DNA of 64,000 nucleotides from Alligator mississippiensis (GCF_030867095.1 NC_081835.1:22948501-23012500); one strand, 5' to 3'; counted from the first letter of the stretch, positions 25,060 through 48,000 are shown. The notes: a model not told the origin generated them from the sequence alone. Program-made: numbers and translations.

Positions 25060-25563
25060 CAAGGGCTTTCTGTGGTATCTTTTATTGGGCCAACTGTATA
25101 GTTGGGAGAGAAGTTTGATATGCTCAGGCACAAAGTACAGTTTCTTCATATCTGGAAAAGCAGCAGACACAGGCTAAACAAAGTAACAGGAAAAGCGAAA
25201 CAAAACAATGATTTGTATTTAAATCGATGTAAATGGAAGAAGTCACTTAAGGAACGTAGGGTCTCTGGGGAAAAAAGAGCAAAGAGAGGTGTTCAGAAGT
25301 AGATTCAAAACTAGAAATGCTGTTGAGAGGATAATCTAAATATGGAAAAGAAAAAGACGACAAACCATTTTTTCTGTTATTTAGCTTAGTCCATGTCTGC
25401 TCCTTTCCCAGATTTCAAGAAAAGTGTTTTGTGCCTGAAACCTTGTGAATCTTCTCTTCCAAATATACAGTTGATCCAGTAAAAGATATCAAGCAATCCA
25501 CTTGCTTCTCATACATCTGCTGGACTATCATGGCTACAACAACACTCCAACACTACTATTGTA
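25060..25563. mobile_element. Foldback repeat inserted into the CR1
   Basis: The left arm near 25075-25115 (tatcttttattgggccaac, then tagttgggagagaag) is inverted at 25452-25493 (cttctcttccaaatata, then tccagtaaaagatatca). It ends ggactatcatggctacaac. The same architecture is common in turtle and crocodilian DNA. It separates reverse-transcriptase and endonuclease-side parts of the CR1. Confidence 0.7.
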
Positions 25564-25564
25564 A

Positions 25565-26225
25565 AGACTAAATTTTAAAAGGCATTAAATATATAAGCCT
25601 TCTCCATAGAATCTGTTATTAGCTTGCCATCACCATTCATTAAAGGGCCTACACTTTCTCTGGTCTTTCCCTTATCTCTGTCATACATGCTTTTTGTTGC
25701 CTGGTCTTTCTCTTGCTAGCTGCATCTCAGTTCATGCCTTGGCCTTCCTGATTTTCTCTCTGCGTGCCTGTGCAACATTCTTTTACTCATCTCTAGTAAC
25801 ATGGCCATACCATTTTTAACATACCTTTTTTTTTTAAATTTCAGCTCATTGAAGACTTTGCTGTTTAGCCAGACCAGGCTCTTGCTTCACTTCCTATCCT
25901 TTTTTGCATTGGGATAGCCTGCTGTTGTGCATGATCTTTAAGGTACAACCAGCAATCCTGGACTGCTTTTCCCCTCAGATTTGCTTACCATGACATCATG
26001 CCTACCAATTCTTGGAGTCTGTTAAATGATGTTTTTCTGAAGTCCTGTGTCATTTCTATGATATTCTCCTTCTTTCTGTTAGGACCTTGAATTCTGTCAT
26101 CCCATGGTCACCTTCACATTCTTGACCTATTCCTCCAGCAATTCAAAAAGAGTTTCACCCCTAGTTAGCTTCTCCACCATCTATACCAAAAAGTTATCCC
26201 CAACATACTCTAAACTTGTTGAACT
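25565..26225 (-). mobile_element. CR1 LINE ORF2 region (part 3 of split copy)
   Basis: The + strand reads ttaaaaggcattaaatatat, cattaaagggcctacac, tagccagaccaggctctt and tctgaagtcctgtgtc, the inverted order of CR1 sequence between reverse transcriptase and endonuclease. Interrupted at 26225 by a MITE. Confidence 0.7.
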
Positions 26226-26227
26226 CC

Positions 26228-26816
26228 CTGGGTGCATGCATTAATGCACCTTTGCTACTTAGCATTAAGTTTAGTACCTCTGGACATTTATAGATGGGGG
26301 TGATGGCAGGTGGGGTGCTTTAATTAGTGTAGCTCTGAGAGCCGTGCTAATTAAAGCACCTGGAGCATCATGTGTATCAGCGTCCCCATGTTGAAAAATG
26401 GCAGTGGGGTGCTATGAACTGAAGCTCATCGAAAAATGATGGCAGGGCACTATGAACTAGAGCACCCCACTGCCATTTTTCAGTGTAGGGACACTGATAC
26501 ATGTGATGCTGAAGTCTGCTGGAATGCGATAATTACCACACTCCAGCAGACTCAATTGAGTCTTCTCCAACGCGCTGTAATTACATCGTGTTGGAGCAGC
26601 CTCCCTGCATGTGTATAGGAGCCCTCTAATACCAGGTACTATATAAATGCGTAGTAGCTAGCACTACAGTGCAGTAGCAAAGGCATGCCATTTTCTCTTG
26701 ATGCTTAATGCTCAGTAGACTAATTCTACTGTGCGTTAGCACATTAGCACGGCTTTCACATTAATGCGCAGCAGAATTAGTCTACTGTGCATTAAGCATC
26801 TCATGTAGATGCACCC
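26228..26816. mobile_element. MITE with hairpin, itself carrying a nested MITE
   Basis: The outer ends are GGTGCATGCATTAATGC and tctcatgtagatgcacc. Near the right end a hairpin pairs 26701-26727 with 26773-26799 at 26 of 27 positions. The short flanking sequence ccctg occurs on both sides. It sits inside CR1 endonuclease sequence and contains another element at 26290-26625. Confidence 0.75.
26290..26625 (+). mobile_element. MITE copy B, nested
   Basis: Contains gtgctttaattagtgtagc paired with gccgtgctaattaaagcac and two inverted copies of aaaaatggcagtggggtgct. Aligns in order with the reverse complement of 22225-22490. It lies within the outer MITE, so it is the younger insertion of the two. 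Confidence 0.75.
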
Positions 26817-26819
26817 CCT

Positions 26820-27284
26820 GTGTACCACTGAAGTAGCCTCCCAGTGAATGTCACAGCAACTAAAGTCCAGATCTGGATACTTACATTAATTGTTTGAAAA
26901 AAGCCTCAACCTCTCCCTCCTCCCAGTTTGGTGGTTTGTACCAGACACCCACCATGACAGCGCCTTCTCTGTTCTGCTCTTTCACCTTGACCCAGAGACT
27001 TTCAGCAGGGCTACCTCCAGATCACCTTGCCTACCTTGAAACAAGTGTATTTTTTTTTTGTCTTCCATTTTTTCCTCTGCCTGATCTTCCTGAGCAACCA
27101 TGACAGTACTCTGATCATGTGAATTATCCCACCAAGTCTCAGAAATCCCAATGAAATCATACTGCTCTGACTGTACTAGAAGTTCCAATTCTTCCTACTT
27201 ATTCCCTGTGCTCCTTGCATTAGTGTATAAACAATTTAGATGACTAGACAATTGTCTTGCTAATTTTCCTCTGAAAATACTGGC
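26820..27284 (-). mobile_element. CR1 LINE endonuclease region (part 4 of split copy)
   Basis: Antisense 26982-27188 encodes MELLVQSEQYDFIGISETWW followed by DNSHDQSTVM, the hallmark N-terminal part of the CR1 AP-endonuclease (YDFIGISETWW). Downstream codons are disrupted. Confidence 0.88.
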
Positions 27285-27375
27285 TGAAGGTAGAGGTGCA
27301 CCTTATAGACAACTGAATGAGAGATGCATAAACTTTTCATAGGAAGCTTTTTTGTGAGCCACACTTACTAACTAC
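27285..27375. repeat. Reptile interspersed repeat fragment
   Basis: gaggtgcaccttatagacaa, gatgcataaactt and aagcttttttgtgagcc match the phrases in the arms and spacer of the inverted repeat at 8168-8479. It interrupts the CR1 5' part. Confidence 0.55.
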
Positions 27376-27640
27376 CTCTCTGAAAATACTGTTAAGGCTC
27401 CCCATGTTACATTCTCTTTCTTGGCCTTTATCTGGGTCACCTTGCTTTTTACTTGCCTGTGGTCTTTTGTCTGCTTCCCCATTCAATCCAATTTAAAGTC
27501 CTCCTCACTAGGTTTTCAAGCCAGTTTCCTGTTAGGCTCTCAGTGATTGTTTTGCCTTTGACTTTATTAAAGCCAAGATGTCATCCCACATGGACATTCT
27601 GTTGTGTGATCCCTGAGAGTTCAGGCAGGAAGGGCACTAT
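27376..27640 (-). mobile_element. CR1 LINE 5' part (part 5 of split copy)
   Basis: Contains caatttaaagtcctcctcac and taggttttcaagcc, which I associate with sequence upstream of the endonuclease in reptile CR1 elements. The 5' boundary is approximate. Confidence 0.5.
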
Positions 27641-30600
27641 GAGAACCAAGAAAACAAGCTAGCAAGAGAGCTAATTAAGTGAACAAAGGGTGCTGTATTG
27701 GCAACCCGCAATAGAAACAGTTAATTTAACTACAACAAAATGATTATTCTCAGACAGTTGAGTGTCTGTTACTATAGCTGTTACTTTGTGCAGCTGTTTG
27801 CTGGTGACTTTACACTGTGGTCGCTGGGTTTTGAACTGTGGGTTGCTGCAGAAGAATCCTCAGATGGGAGAGTGGTTGTAATGAGGTTTAGATGCCAGCA
27901 GTGTGGGATTCAGCGGTTACAACAGTTGTCTAAAGGAATACATTTTGTAGTAATAAGTGTCTGTCATACTCTTACCATAGCAGAAAGGAGCCGTTTTGTA
28001 AATAAGCTGAAGTGCTCTGGAGCAAAATGAAGAACGGAGGTCCTGTGTCACTGGATCTGAGAGTACGATACCAACAAATCATTACAAACTTTGGTGGCTT
28101 TTCCTCCCTCTCTGAACCAAAAGGCAGAATAGTACACTGGGTCGTGGGCATAGAAACTGGACTTTGACATCCATTATTACCAGGTAGGCTAACTGTTGCA
28201 GGTGTCTTATCACAGCAGCTCTCACCCAGTTTATAACCATATCCCATCTGTGAGGACCAATGGAAATTTATAATCTTAATTAAGCTCACAGTCAAGCCAA
28301 AATTGTCCCAGACTTGCAGGGGAGGAAAAGACAAGACAGAGGGATGCAGTTTTACTAGGCTCCAATTGTATTAATTTCAAGTCTTGTAGGAATTATTTGG
28401 TGATACTGCTATGCTCTTTTCTGGGTTTCTGGTAGTGCAACCATAGAGACAATGCCTACACACTCACCTTCTGCATCCATGAGGGCCACTGGACTTCTGC
28501 TGTACGCTCTGATACTTGCAATTCCCAAACCTATGAGGAAAACAAACTATCAGGACTGGAGGGAAATGAATGGTAGAAAAACCATGCAAAGGAATCATAG
28601 TCTTCCTTCCCCTGTGGCAACTCAAAGCTCTCCAGCTGTAACACTGCAAGAAGTCAATTCTCAGATAGATAAGTACATTGTTACCATTTGCTAAGCCCTA
28701 AAGAGCAGATGAAAATATGCCAGGGAGATAGGCTAGTGATAGAGACCTGGGACAGCTTCATAAAGTATAGAAACCTTTGGACACTTCAGCTGAGGGGCTC
28801 ATTTGCCACAAGTCCATGCAGCAAGATAAATTTACAGAGGAGCTAATTCTGACCCACTGAGCATGTAGGACCTATTAGGTTATTCCCAGAGGACTCAGCA
28901 GCTTATTCTCACATTTGAATCTGACAGTTGCAGAGCAGGGCTGTGTTCAGTTCTATTTATTGGGCTCTTTGGTTGATTTTTCAGTCTGGTTTTACTATTT
29001 GCCATGTGTGACCAGTCACATAGCTAAAGTTTGGCTTATGCAAACATTCTAAAGGGGTGACTTTTAGACCATTTAAATCATGAAAAAATTAATCTGAGGC
29101 AGAAGCAGGGTTTTTTTTTTCAATAATCCAGTCAGAGAACAGAAAAAATGCTGTGTTGCTTAGGTAACCAGTCACAGAGCTTGAATGTCAAAGCCCAAGT
29201 ACTGAATAACTGGCCATGAATAGTTTGCAAATAATCCAAAATGCAAATAACTTTGTAAAAACTAGTCATTGAGTAGTGCCTAATAACAACCAACTTGGTG
29301 AATCTCAAAGTCTGCTCACAGGCGATTTATGAATGGGAAAGATAGAACTAAATCTGTGATTCCCAAAGGGTGTGCCACAGCATGCTGATGTAGCAGAAGA
29401 GCGACAGAAGTGTGCTGCGAGATTCCCCTGGGTGAGGAGGAAAATGCTCTCTTCTGACATCCTAGCAGCCTGCACCTGCCCCAGCTGCTCAACCCCACCT
29501 ACTAGGACTTCATCCTATGCATTCTGTTTGGACAGTTATTTTTAGGATCTCTTAGTTTTTTAGAAGACTGTTTTCACATTTTTACTTTCTAGTGTAGTTC
29601 ATCCTGCCACAAGCAGCTTGTACCTAGCCTGTTACTTGCTCAGTCTCAGTGGAATTGGGACGGAACACACAGACATGATTTTTGAATACTGGATTTTGGA
29701 AATTGTGATAACAAAAACTGCCTGTGGCTGGTTGAACATTTAGATACCTATGGGTGATAACGCAAACAAATGCTGATTGTCGTTGTGGCTTGTGGAATGA
29801 CAAATAACCCAACACGTACATTAGTGGGTGTTTGTAAATATACCCACATACGCATTCAGTAAGAAAGAACTTATACACATACATGATGGTGAAAAGCCTG
29901 ATTTAGAAGAATTATAGTAAGCAATGTAATTGCTGTGATATTTAATAACAAGCTAATGTCACGGAAACCTTTACACCACTCTGCTGTGTGTTCGGTGTAT
30001 GTCACATATTTTACAAATTTTTAAAAAGGTGTTTTAAAATGTTCTACACCATTTTTAAATTGTGGTTTTTACCACCTTTGCATGGCTCAGGAGAGAATGA
30101 GTAATATGAGAAGAGAGGTACCTCACAAATAAAATAAAATACATCTTTATACATGTAACAGAGCCACTGATGTGAACATGTACCAAACCTGAGTAATTGC
30201 CTGACCTTATTGCTATAAATCTTTTCCTTTGTCATTTCATTCCTTTTATTGTTTGTTATTCTCATTCTTGTCATATCTAAAATTAGGTCCCAGTCCTGCA
30301 GTGATTTATGCACATGCTGACTCAGGACTAAACATTTCCTCTTCTCTGCCAGTATTAGTGACCCCAAATGTGCAAAAATCATGAGTCTAGCTCTCCCTCT
30401 CCCCACAAAAAATTCATGAGATTGGCTTTAAAATGCTTCAGATTCTTTTCTTTACTTTCTAGTTTCTGAAGCATTTCATTTTTTTCCCCTCAACAACCAT
30501 AAGGGCTAGAAACTTCATTTGTAATGCAAGATAAGATTTTCATTTGATTCCTTGCTGTCAGCAGTTGGGGCTTTAGGAAAAATGACAATTATTATACAAG

Positions 30601-30892
30601 TATATTATACAATTTTCATGTGACAATAGTGTGTACATCTGTATTTCACGCATAAGAGTATTTCTTTAGAGGGGAAAGGATGGTTAGGGAGAGTAATGTG
30701 ACATTTTAGGGAATAAGGAAGGATATATTTCTTGTGGGGGGGTTGTCTTAATTGTCCTTATTTGAAAGTGTTCAGGAGACTGGAACGTAAGCAGTAGTGC
30801 CTGGGGTGATGGATTAGCGGGCAGAGTGCAGGTTAAGTGTTCAGAGTAACATGATAAGTGCATCTCATCATATGGACACCACAGTGCCCTGT
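27641..30892. other. Intergenic sequence with one probable hAT fragment
   Basis: No gene is evident. At about 29355-29500, ttcccaaagggtgtgccaca and gtgtgctgcgagattcc resemble a repeat found across amniotes and assigned to hAT elements. The remainder appears unique. Confidence 0.45.
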
Positions 30893-30980
30893 ATGGCCCT
30901 GATCCTGCAAACCCAATAGCCATGTGCAATTCTCCAGAGTAGTAAAGAACCTGGTTAAGTATTTGCAGGACAAGGCCTGT
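30893..30980. mobile_element. Small MITE with gatcctgcaaac ends
   Basis: GGCCCTGATCCTGCAAAC near the left end is mirrored by gtatttgcaggacaaggcct on the right. About 88 bp, non-coding. The same family appears in decayed form in the WNT5A 3' UTR. Confidence 0.65.
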
Positions 30981-31859
30981 GTAATTTGGCATAGATACCA
31001 GTTAAATACATATGTGGTATCCATTAATACTGTATAATCCTATATACTCAAGTGCTGTGATTTGGTAAACAGTGTATGAAATCTTACCTTCTTTCCTAGA
31101 AAATAGCGTTCTGTTTTCCAAACGATTTCTCTGTGGTGGAAAGACGTGTCTACCATCCTCTGAATAGATCTTGCTTTTGGTGTATGGCCATAGGCCAGGA
31201 TGTCAAGGTATAAATCATCTGGAGTTTCATGTTGACATGAACACATGCATACAATACATGACTGGATGTAGTATTCTGTTAAAACCAGTTATGCTACACA
31301 AGGAAGTGTATTGGAAATCATGTTTCCATGTTAAAAAATATCTCATTGTATTCTAAGATCTGTAGCAGATCCTTACCACTCGAAACAAGAAAAAACCTGA
31401 CAAAAGCTGGGTCTCTGTTCTTGGGATAGCTCCCCATATTTTTCTCTTGATATAATTTGCATTGTTTGTGATCCAAATACTTTAATCATTAGCAGTAAAA
31501 CACACAGAAATGAGTTCTCTATTAACTTAAGATCTCTGTTGCAACTAAACCTAGAAAACAAAGGCTGGGGAAGCCTGAGTGGCTGTAACCTTGTTGATTC
31601 TTTTCTCTCTCCCGCCCCCTTAGCCTCGCCCAGCTGTTTTAAATAGCGAGAAGAAATTAAAATTCTTAAAGACTTGCAGGATGTTTGGATTTCTGCCTTT
31701 TATTTCCACTTCTATGCTCCATGACTTGAAAACTTGCCCGTGATTTATAAATTCCCTGTCCAGAAATGTGATCTTTTTCTTTCTTTCTTTTTTTTTAAAG
31801 CAACGACTTTAAAAATTCCAGCAACGAAAGCGATCCAGTGTTTGCTTTGATTGTTGCCA
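30981..31859. other. Unannotated sequence upstream of WNT5A
   Basis: AT-rich, no repeats recognised. The CT-rich end (31590-31625) leads toward the CpG-rich patch. Confidence 0.55.
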
Positions 31860-32010
31860 AAGTGTTGCCGAGAGCCGGGCGCGTTTGCCTGCCCGTCCGG
31901 GCTCGGCTCTGCCCGCGGACATGAGTGAGTGAGTGCCCGCGGAGCGCAGACGTGCCAGGCAGCCAGCTCTGCGCTAGGTGGTTGCGGCCCCGCCCCCTTT
32001 TACAGTTTTC
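31860..32010. promoter_or_regulatory. Small isolated CpG-rich patch upstream of WNT5A
   Basis: A 150-bp GC-rich, CpG-dense segment sits 1.6 kb before the main island in AT-rich DNA. It holds a GC box (ccccgccccc) near 31988 and donor-like GT repeats in gagtgagtgagtg near 31922. It could be a distal promoter or 5' exon of WNT5A or an enhancer. No ORF or splice partner can be demonstrated. Confidence 0.35.
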
Positions 32011-33599
32011 TCCTCTTCTTTACTAATTCTAGTGATTTGAGAAATGACCTTTAACCCACGCAGTTTGCAGACTCCTAAAGGGGATCATTGAAATGCCACA
32101 GTAAACCAAAGGCAATAAAATATTATTTACTAGGCATAAAACTAAGGTTGGTCTTCCTAAAAGGAATGAACAACAACCCCTCGGGTTTTGCCCCCGCGAT
32201 GCACGGGCTTTGCAGATGCCTCTCTCGAGCTGCTGATGAATGAATGGCTCAAGTTGCGTGAAACTTATTGACTAGATAAGTCTTTTTCTTCTTCTTTTAC
32301 GTCCGCTGATATCATCAGTGTGTTACAGGGATCCTGGGGCTGTGGTCGTGGCTTGGGTTTGTAGGTGTTATCTAGTGTGTGTCAGAGAGAGGTAATGCAA
32401 GAGCTTCGCAACTGCTGGGAACTTGGGAATCAAGCCGTGGTCCTGAATCCTTTTGATGCGGAATCCTTTTCATCTCACTCCTCTGGGTGAGGGCTCGGGT
32501 CTTTCACTCATGTATTGAGATGTTGTCCTTTGTTATGGAGCCAGGGAAGGAGGTACCTGGGCTGTAGTGCCTGATGAGATGGAGATAACGTCTTTGAACT
32601 CCCTCCCTCTTCTGTTGGGTTATCAGGGGCTCTCCCTGCACGCCCACCGCAGGGTCTGAAGACTACCTAAAGCCAGGGAGAGGTTTGCTAAATAGCAGGA
32701 ACGGCAACAACCAGAACAATAAACTGTCTTGATAAGAGTCCGCTCTCTGCTTTCGGTGCTTAGATAAGATTCAAGGTAATTTAGTGGCAATCTGAAGTCT
32801 TTTATTGTCCCTTAAACCCAAATCTCTCGGACTAAAGCATCTGTGGGTTTTTAGCACTCTTGTTTTACACAGGTTCCCGTTTGATCATTTAATGGCTGGT
32901 AAGTGCAAACAGGGCCCTTCTATCTGCTTCGAGCCTCGGTGCAATTAGGCTGCGTCTTTCACGAGCATCCTGGCCCTGGGGTCCCTGGCAGCCGCCCGGG
33001 CTCTTCCCCGGGACTTGGACCTCCTCTCGTTTTGCTGGGAAGCGGATCCAGGGCTTTTTTGTGCTGCAGGCTGAAGGCGGACAGGCCAGCGAGGAAGCTG
33101 GCAGATCTTTGCCCTTGCTCCTGCCTTCCCGTGGCGTGATGGACTCAACGGGCTTCCCAGCCTGGCTTGGTCCTTTGAGCAGAAAACCACTGAAAATAAG
33201 GGCCAAAAAACCCAACCAAACAAAAAACCACCAAACAAACAAAAAGGGCTGAAGAGGGTCATAAAAAGCCAAGGGAGAAATGGTTGATCACTGAGAAGGA
33301 AATTATGAATGATGGTGATGGGTTGGTGATGGTGGCTTTGCCAGATTTTCCCTGGGACCTGGCAGACCACAAGCGGCTGGTGCCAGCTGAGCTGTCTCGC
33401 CTCCAGGAGAGCGGTCCGCATGGCCGAGGCTTGTGCTGTCCGGGAGCCAAGGCAGGTGGTGCCCACCTGGAGGCGGGGGCAGAGCAGCCAGCCCCGCCGG
33501 TGCCCCCCCTCCCGGGCTCCCGATTCGCTTTGCCCTGCGAGGGCTCGGGGACAGCTGTGGCCTTTCTCGGTCGGGGGCCTCGCAGCCCCGTTTGAATCC
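32011..33599. other. WNT5A 5' flank
   Basis: Mostly non-repetitive with rising G+C. Segments near 32060-32160 look unique and could be conserved regulatory DNA. Antisense open frames at 32889-33790 are a by-product of composition. Confidence 0.5.
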
Positions 33600-34017
33600 C
33601 CAGCCAGGCTGTGACCGCCTGACTCCCCCCGGCCCCGGCCCCTAAAGGCAGCCGCAGAGCCGGGAGCTGGCTCGGGGCAGGCGGCTGCAGCCTGCACTTG
33701 GGGCACGGCGTGAGGCGCAATGAGACGCGTGGCTGAGGCTGGGGGAAGCCTTGCGAGGCTCACAGGAGCCAGGACGCCCCCTCCCCGCATTTGGGCTGCC
33801 TGCCCCGGCCGCCCCGGCCGCCCGCGGGAAGACGCGGGGGGCGGACTGAGCGCGGGGCAGCGCCGTGGGGGAAGGGGCGGCCGTGCGGGGCTGCCCCGCC
33901 TGGGGGATCCCCCGCCCGCGGACGCGGAGGGAGGGACTGGGGCTGCCCCGCGCCGGGCCGCGGCAGTCTGCGGTGCGCCTGCAAAACGCAGCCTGGGCTG
34001 TCATAGGTCGGCGCAAG

Positions 34018-34028
34018 GCGCATGCGCA
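34018..34028. promoter_or_regulatory. NRF1-type binding site
   Basis: GCGCATGCGCA matches the NRF1 consensus palindrome (YGCGCAYGCGCR core). It lies about 580 bases upstream of the WNT5A ATG in the CpG island, a typical position for NRF1 sites near TATA-less start sites. Motif match only. Confidence 0.5.
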
Positions 34029-34059
34029 GCGCCCAAGTTTTCCAGCCGCCGCTGGCTCT

Positions 34060-34605
34060 GTTGCAACTTTCCTGCACGGTTGCGGCGCGGAGCGGAGCCG
34101 CACACAGCCCGGCGCGACGCTGCTCCTGCCGCCGCCGCGTGTGAGCGGGGCCCGGCGGGCCATGGATTGGGAGCGCCCCTGAGCCCGGGACCTGCTCTCC
34201 GCCCGGGCCCGGCAGCCGCCCCGTCTCGGACCGGCGGCCCCGACCGCGCGCCATGGAGGCAGCCGGCCCGAGGAGGGCTCCGCCGCGCCGGACCCGCGCC
34301 GCGCCGCGCCGCCCCTGAGAGCGCCACCGGGGGCTTCGTGGCCCCGGGGCCGCCGCGAGGGGTGGGGGGCTGCGACCGCCCCGTCCCGCCTGGTCCTGCT
34401 GGGAGCCCGCCGCCGCCGCCACTGCTCATGGACCTTGCACAGGAGGCTGCACGGGAGCCCCGGACGCCGCGCCCCTGCCCCTGCCCCGGCCGGCCCCGCC
34501 GCCGGCCCCCGCCGCTCTGGACCGAGGAAAGCACCGGGATTTACTGTCGCCGCCGCCGGCCCCGCTTGGATTACTCGGCTGCTGCCCCGTGAGCGACCCG
34601 CTGCC
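34060..34605 (+). other. WNT5A: WNT5A 5' UTR / exon 1 region (start not resolved)
   Basis: This extremely GC-rich sequence directly precedes the WNT5A start codon. The transcription start cannot be read from sequence; no TATA box is evident, as expected for a CpG-island promoter. If transcription begins near the left edge, the leader holds three upstream ATGs with short ORFs (34162-34182, 34253-34318, 34428-34592), none in frame with WNT5A without a stop. Confidence 0.55.
34428..34592 (+). promoter_or_regulatory. Upstream ORF in the WNT5A leader (54 codons)
   Basis: ATG at 34428 opens a 54-codon arginine- and proline-rich reading frame that stops at TGA 34590-34592, 13 bases before the WNT5A ATG. 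Its position allows it to reduce initiation at the main start or force reinitiation. The composition is what GC-rich leader DNA gives by chance, so a functional peptide is not implied. Confidence 0.4.
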
Positions 34606-45677
<11,072 letters not shown>

Positions 45678-45793
45678 GGGGCGGATGAGGTGGGAGAAAC
45701 TTCTGCCTGCCTGCCTGCCAGCGAGGGGTGCTGCCTCCCCCAGAACTATCTCCACTTTATTTATAGAGTCCAATGAGTCGTCTTTTTAAAAAA

Positions 45794-45799
45794 AATAAA
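45794..45799 (+). terminator. WNT5A: Proximal poly(A) signal AATAAA
   Basis: The first AATAAA after the WNT5A stop, 117 bases downstream. Its use would give a very short 3' UTR lacking most AU-rich sequence. Confidence 0.4.
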
Positions 45800-46992
45800 G
45801 GTTGCAAAGAGAAACGACTGGAACCCTCTCTGCATCCATCCCAGAACTGTGCGTGGTTTATATTTTTGGCAATAATGGGGGAGAACCCAAGAATATTTAT
45901 TTTACAAAAAAAAAAATAAGACTTTTTAAACAATAGTGTAGTTTGAGGGGAGAATCCATCATATCCTAATTTAGTCCCTTGGGACATAGTACATGTGCAG
46001 TAGGCAAAGAAACCATGTTATGTGCTTGGAATGTGAAAATGTTGCTTATGGACACAGTCATCCACAAAACTGTGCATGATTTTAGCTTCAGGTGACCAAA
46101 AATAATCAGAATAGATATGTACAAAGCTGATTGATACATCCAGAGAGTCCATAAAAGGTGGGGTGGTTTGTTCACAGGGTCCAGCACAAAGTTACTTCAG
46201 TGCCAATTGCATATCTGAAGTGTGCCAACTTTTAAATGTGTAATATCTTTAAGGGTGAGAGCATGTAAGATTCCTATACTATTCAGGATTTAACACTCTT
46301 GGTTCCAATAGCTAGTAAAACTATGGGAAAGGAAATCCTGCCTTGATTCATGGTAAAGATGCATGTTGAAGCACAATTTGGTCTATTAGCTCTTCAGCTG
46401 ATTGCTTGTGGTGTGTGAGCTTTTCATCTTCCTGAGCAATACCTTACCAATAAAGAATGTTGGGAGCTGGTGAGGTCTCTATTTAACCAAACAGCGGTCT
46501 GCCCTGATACAAATTGTACCGCAGCAGCTGGTTTATTCTCCCAGCCTGGATAGCCCTTTAAAATTAGAATTCCCCCAGATTTCGAAATGCCCTTTATTAA
46601 ATGGTGTGATAGCTGGCCGCCTTTCAAAACACAGCTTGATAAATAACCCCTCTCATTTTATGGGAGGAAATTAATCATTAGGCATCCACTCTTGAAATGG
46701 TTGGTTTATTGTGGATTATGGGAAAGCTTTGACTTGAGGAGACAATAGTTTAATATTTTAATGACGTTAAGTGGCTTTTATAGTTCAATGAAATGTTGCA
46801 GCAATACCAAATTTATCATCCTATGTCTTTAATACACTTGCTTTAGATAATATATTGCAGGTATACACAAACTGTTCAGACTATACTTGAGCAGTTATAT
46901 ATATATATGGGAAAACTGTGGTCTGTTGGTGTCTGATATTTCAAAGCTTTTTGTACATATATATTTCAGTACAGACAGTGATATTTTTTTAA

Positions 46993-46998
46993 AATAAA
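46993..46998 (+). terminator. WNT5A: Candidate poly(A) signal AATAAA
   Basis: AATAAA in an A/T-rich setting about 1.3 kb after the stop. Possible alternative 3' end. Confidence 0.35.
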
Positions 46999-47660
46999 AC
47001 TGCTAAAGTTACAGGGATATTTCATCAGCTGTAAGCATATTATTCCTCATTTCCTTTTACAAATCACTTTGAGATTTATTTTTAAAATGATTCTAGCCTT
47101 TTTGACATTTAACTCAGATTTAAGAATACTTAAGTTGCAAAGAAGCAAGCCTTTTCTCAACTTAAGGGGCTTCGTGGGCTATCAGGCAGAGGCAGAGCTG
47201 CACACTTGAATTCACACTGGGTCGGAGGCTGCCTCTCTCTCTTTCCTGCAAGGCCATTACTGATTCTCACTGAAACAGTGATGCCTTAAAATTCTCTAGC
47301 AAGTTATGCTGGGCCCTTTGATTTTACATTTTTTTGAGAGGAAATCGGTACTTATTAGAATGATTTCTTTGCTTCCCCTGATACAGTGTACTTACCTAAC
47401 ATTTATCATTGGTTCAGACACCTCTTCCCAATTCATTCCCATCCCTTAAATAAATTGGCTTTCAATAACAGATGTGAAAGGTTTTAATCTTTGGCCTAGT
47501 TGTACTAAAGCCTTAACTTATCACAAGCTTATAAGCAGTATCATTAAGTTCATCTTGATCATTTATCAGCTTTTAAAATGGCGCTTTATTGCTCTTAATT
47601 TATTGTACAAGGACATATTTACCCCTCATTTCCAGATGTTTGCAAACAAAGTATCTTTAA

Positions 47661-47678
47661 AATAAAAAACAAAATAAA
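47661..47678 (+). terminator. WNT5A: Paired candidate poly(A) signals
   Basis: Two AATAAA hexamers, 47661-47666 and 47673-47678, about 2 kb after the stop. Clustered signals often mark a used site. Confidence 0.4.
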
Positions 47679-47994
47679 GCACTAATTCATTGAATATGTC
47701 ACTTTTGGTTTTTATTATACAAAAACCATAGTCATTTTTATTTTGTTGAATCACCTCTTGTTCCCTTTTCTAGTGACTTGTGTTTGAGCAGAGCTGAGTC
47801 TAATGATCCTAGCTATTAAAATACTATTTAATGTAAAATATTTTACTTGTGTCATTCAGATATGTAAATCTTCTATGACCTTTCCTCTGTTCTGTACATT
47901 TAATGTACATATTCCTGTCTTGTGTGATTTGTATATTTCACTGGTTTTAAAAAAAATTGAAAGGATTACGCAATAATGGAAGATAGACTATAAA

Positions 47995-48000
47995 AATAAA
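47995..48000 (+). terminator. WNT5A: Conserved-looking poly(A) signal AATAAA
   Basis: The hexamer is followed by acttggt-like sequence and ttgtatattggg, and resembles a human WNT5A 3' UTR segment with ataaaataaaac and ttgtatattgg. It may be an internal alternative site, since similarity to the human UTR continues beyond it. Confidence 0.45.

Noticed and set aside
33720-34592. 290-codon + strand frame ending just before the WNT5A start
   Set aside because: Composition-driven. Only its last 54 codons, from the ATG at 34428, are plausible as an upstream ORF in the mRNA.
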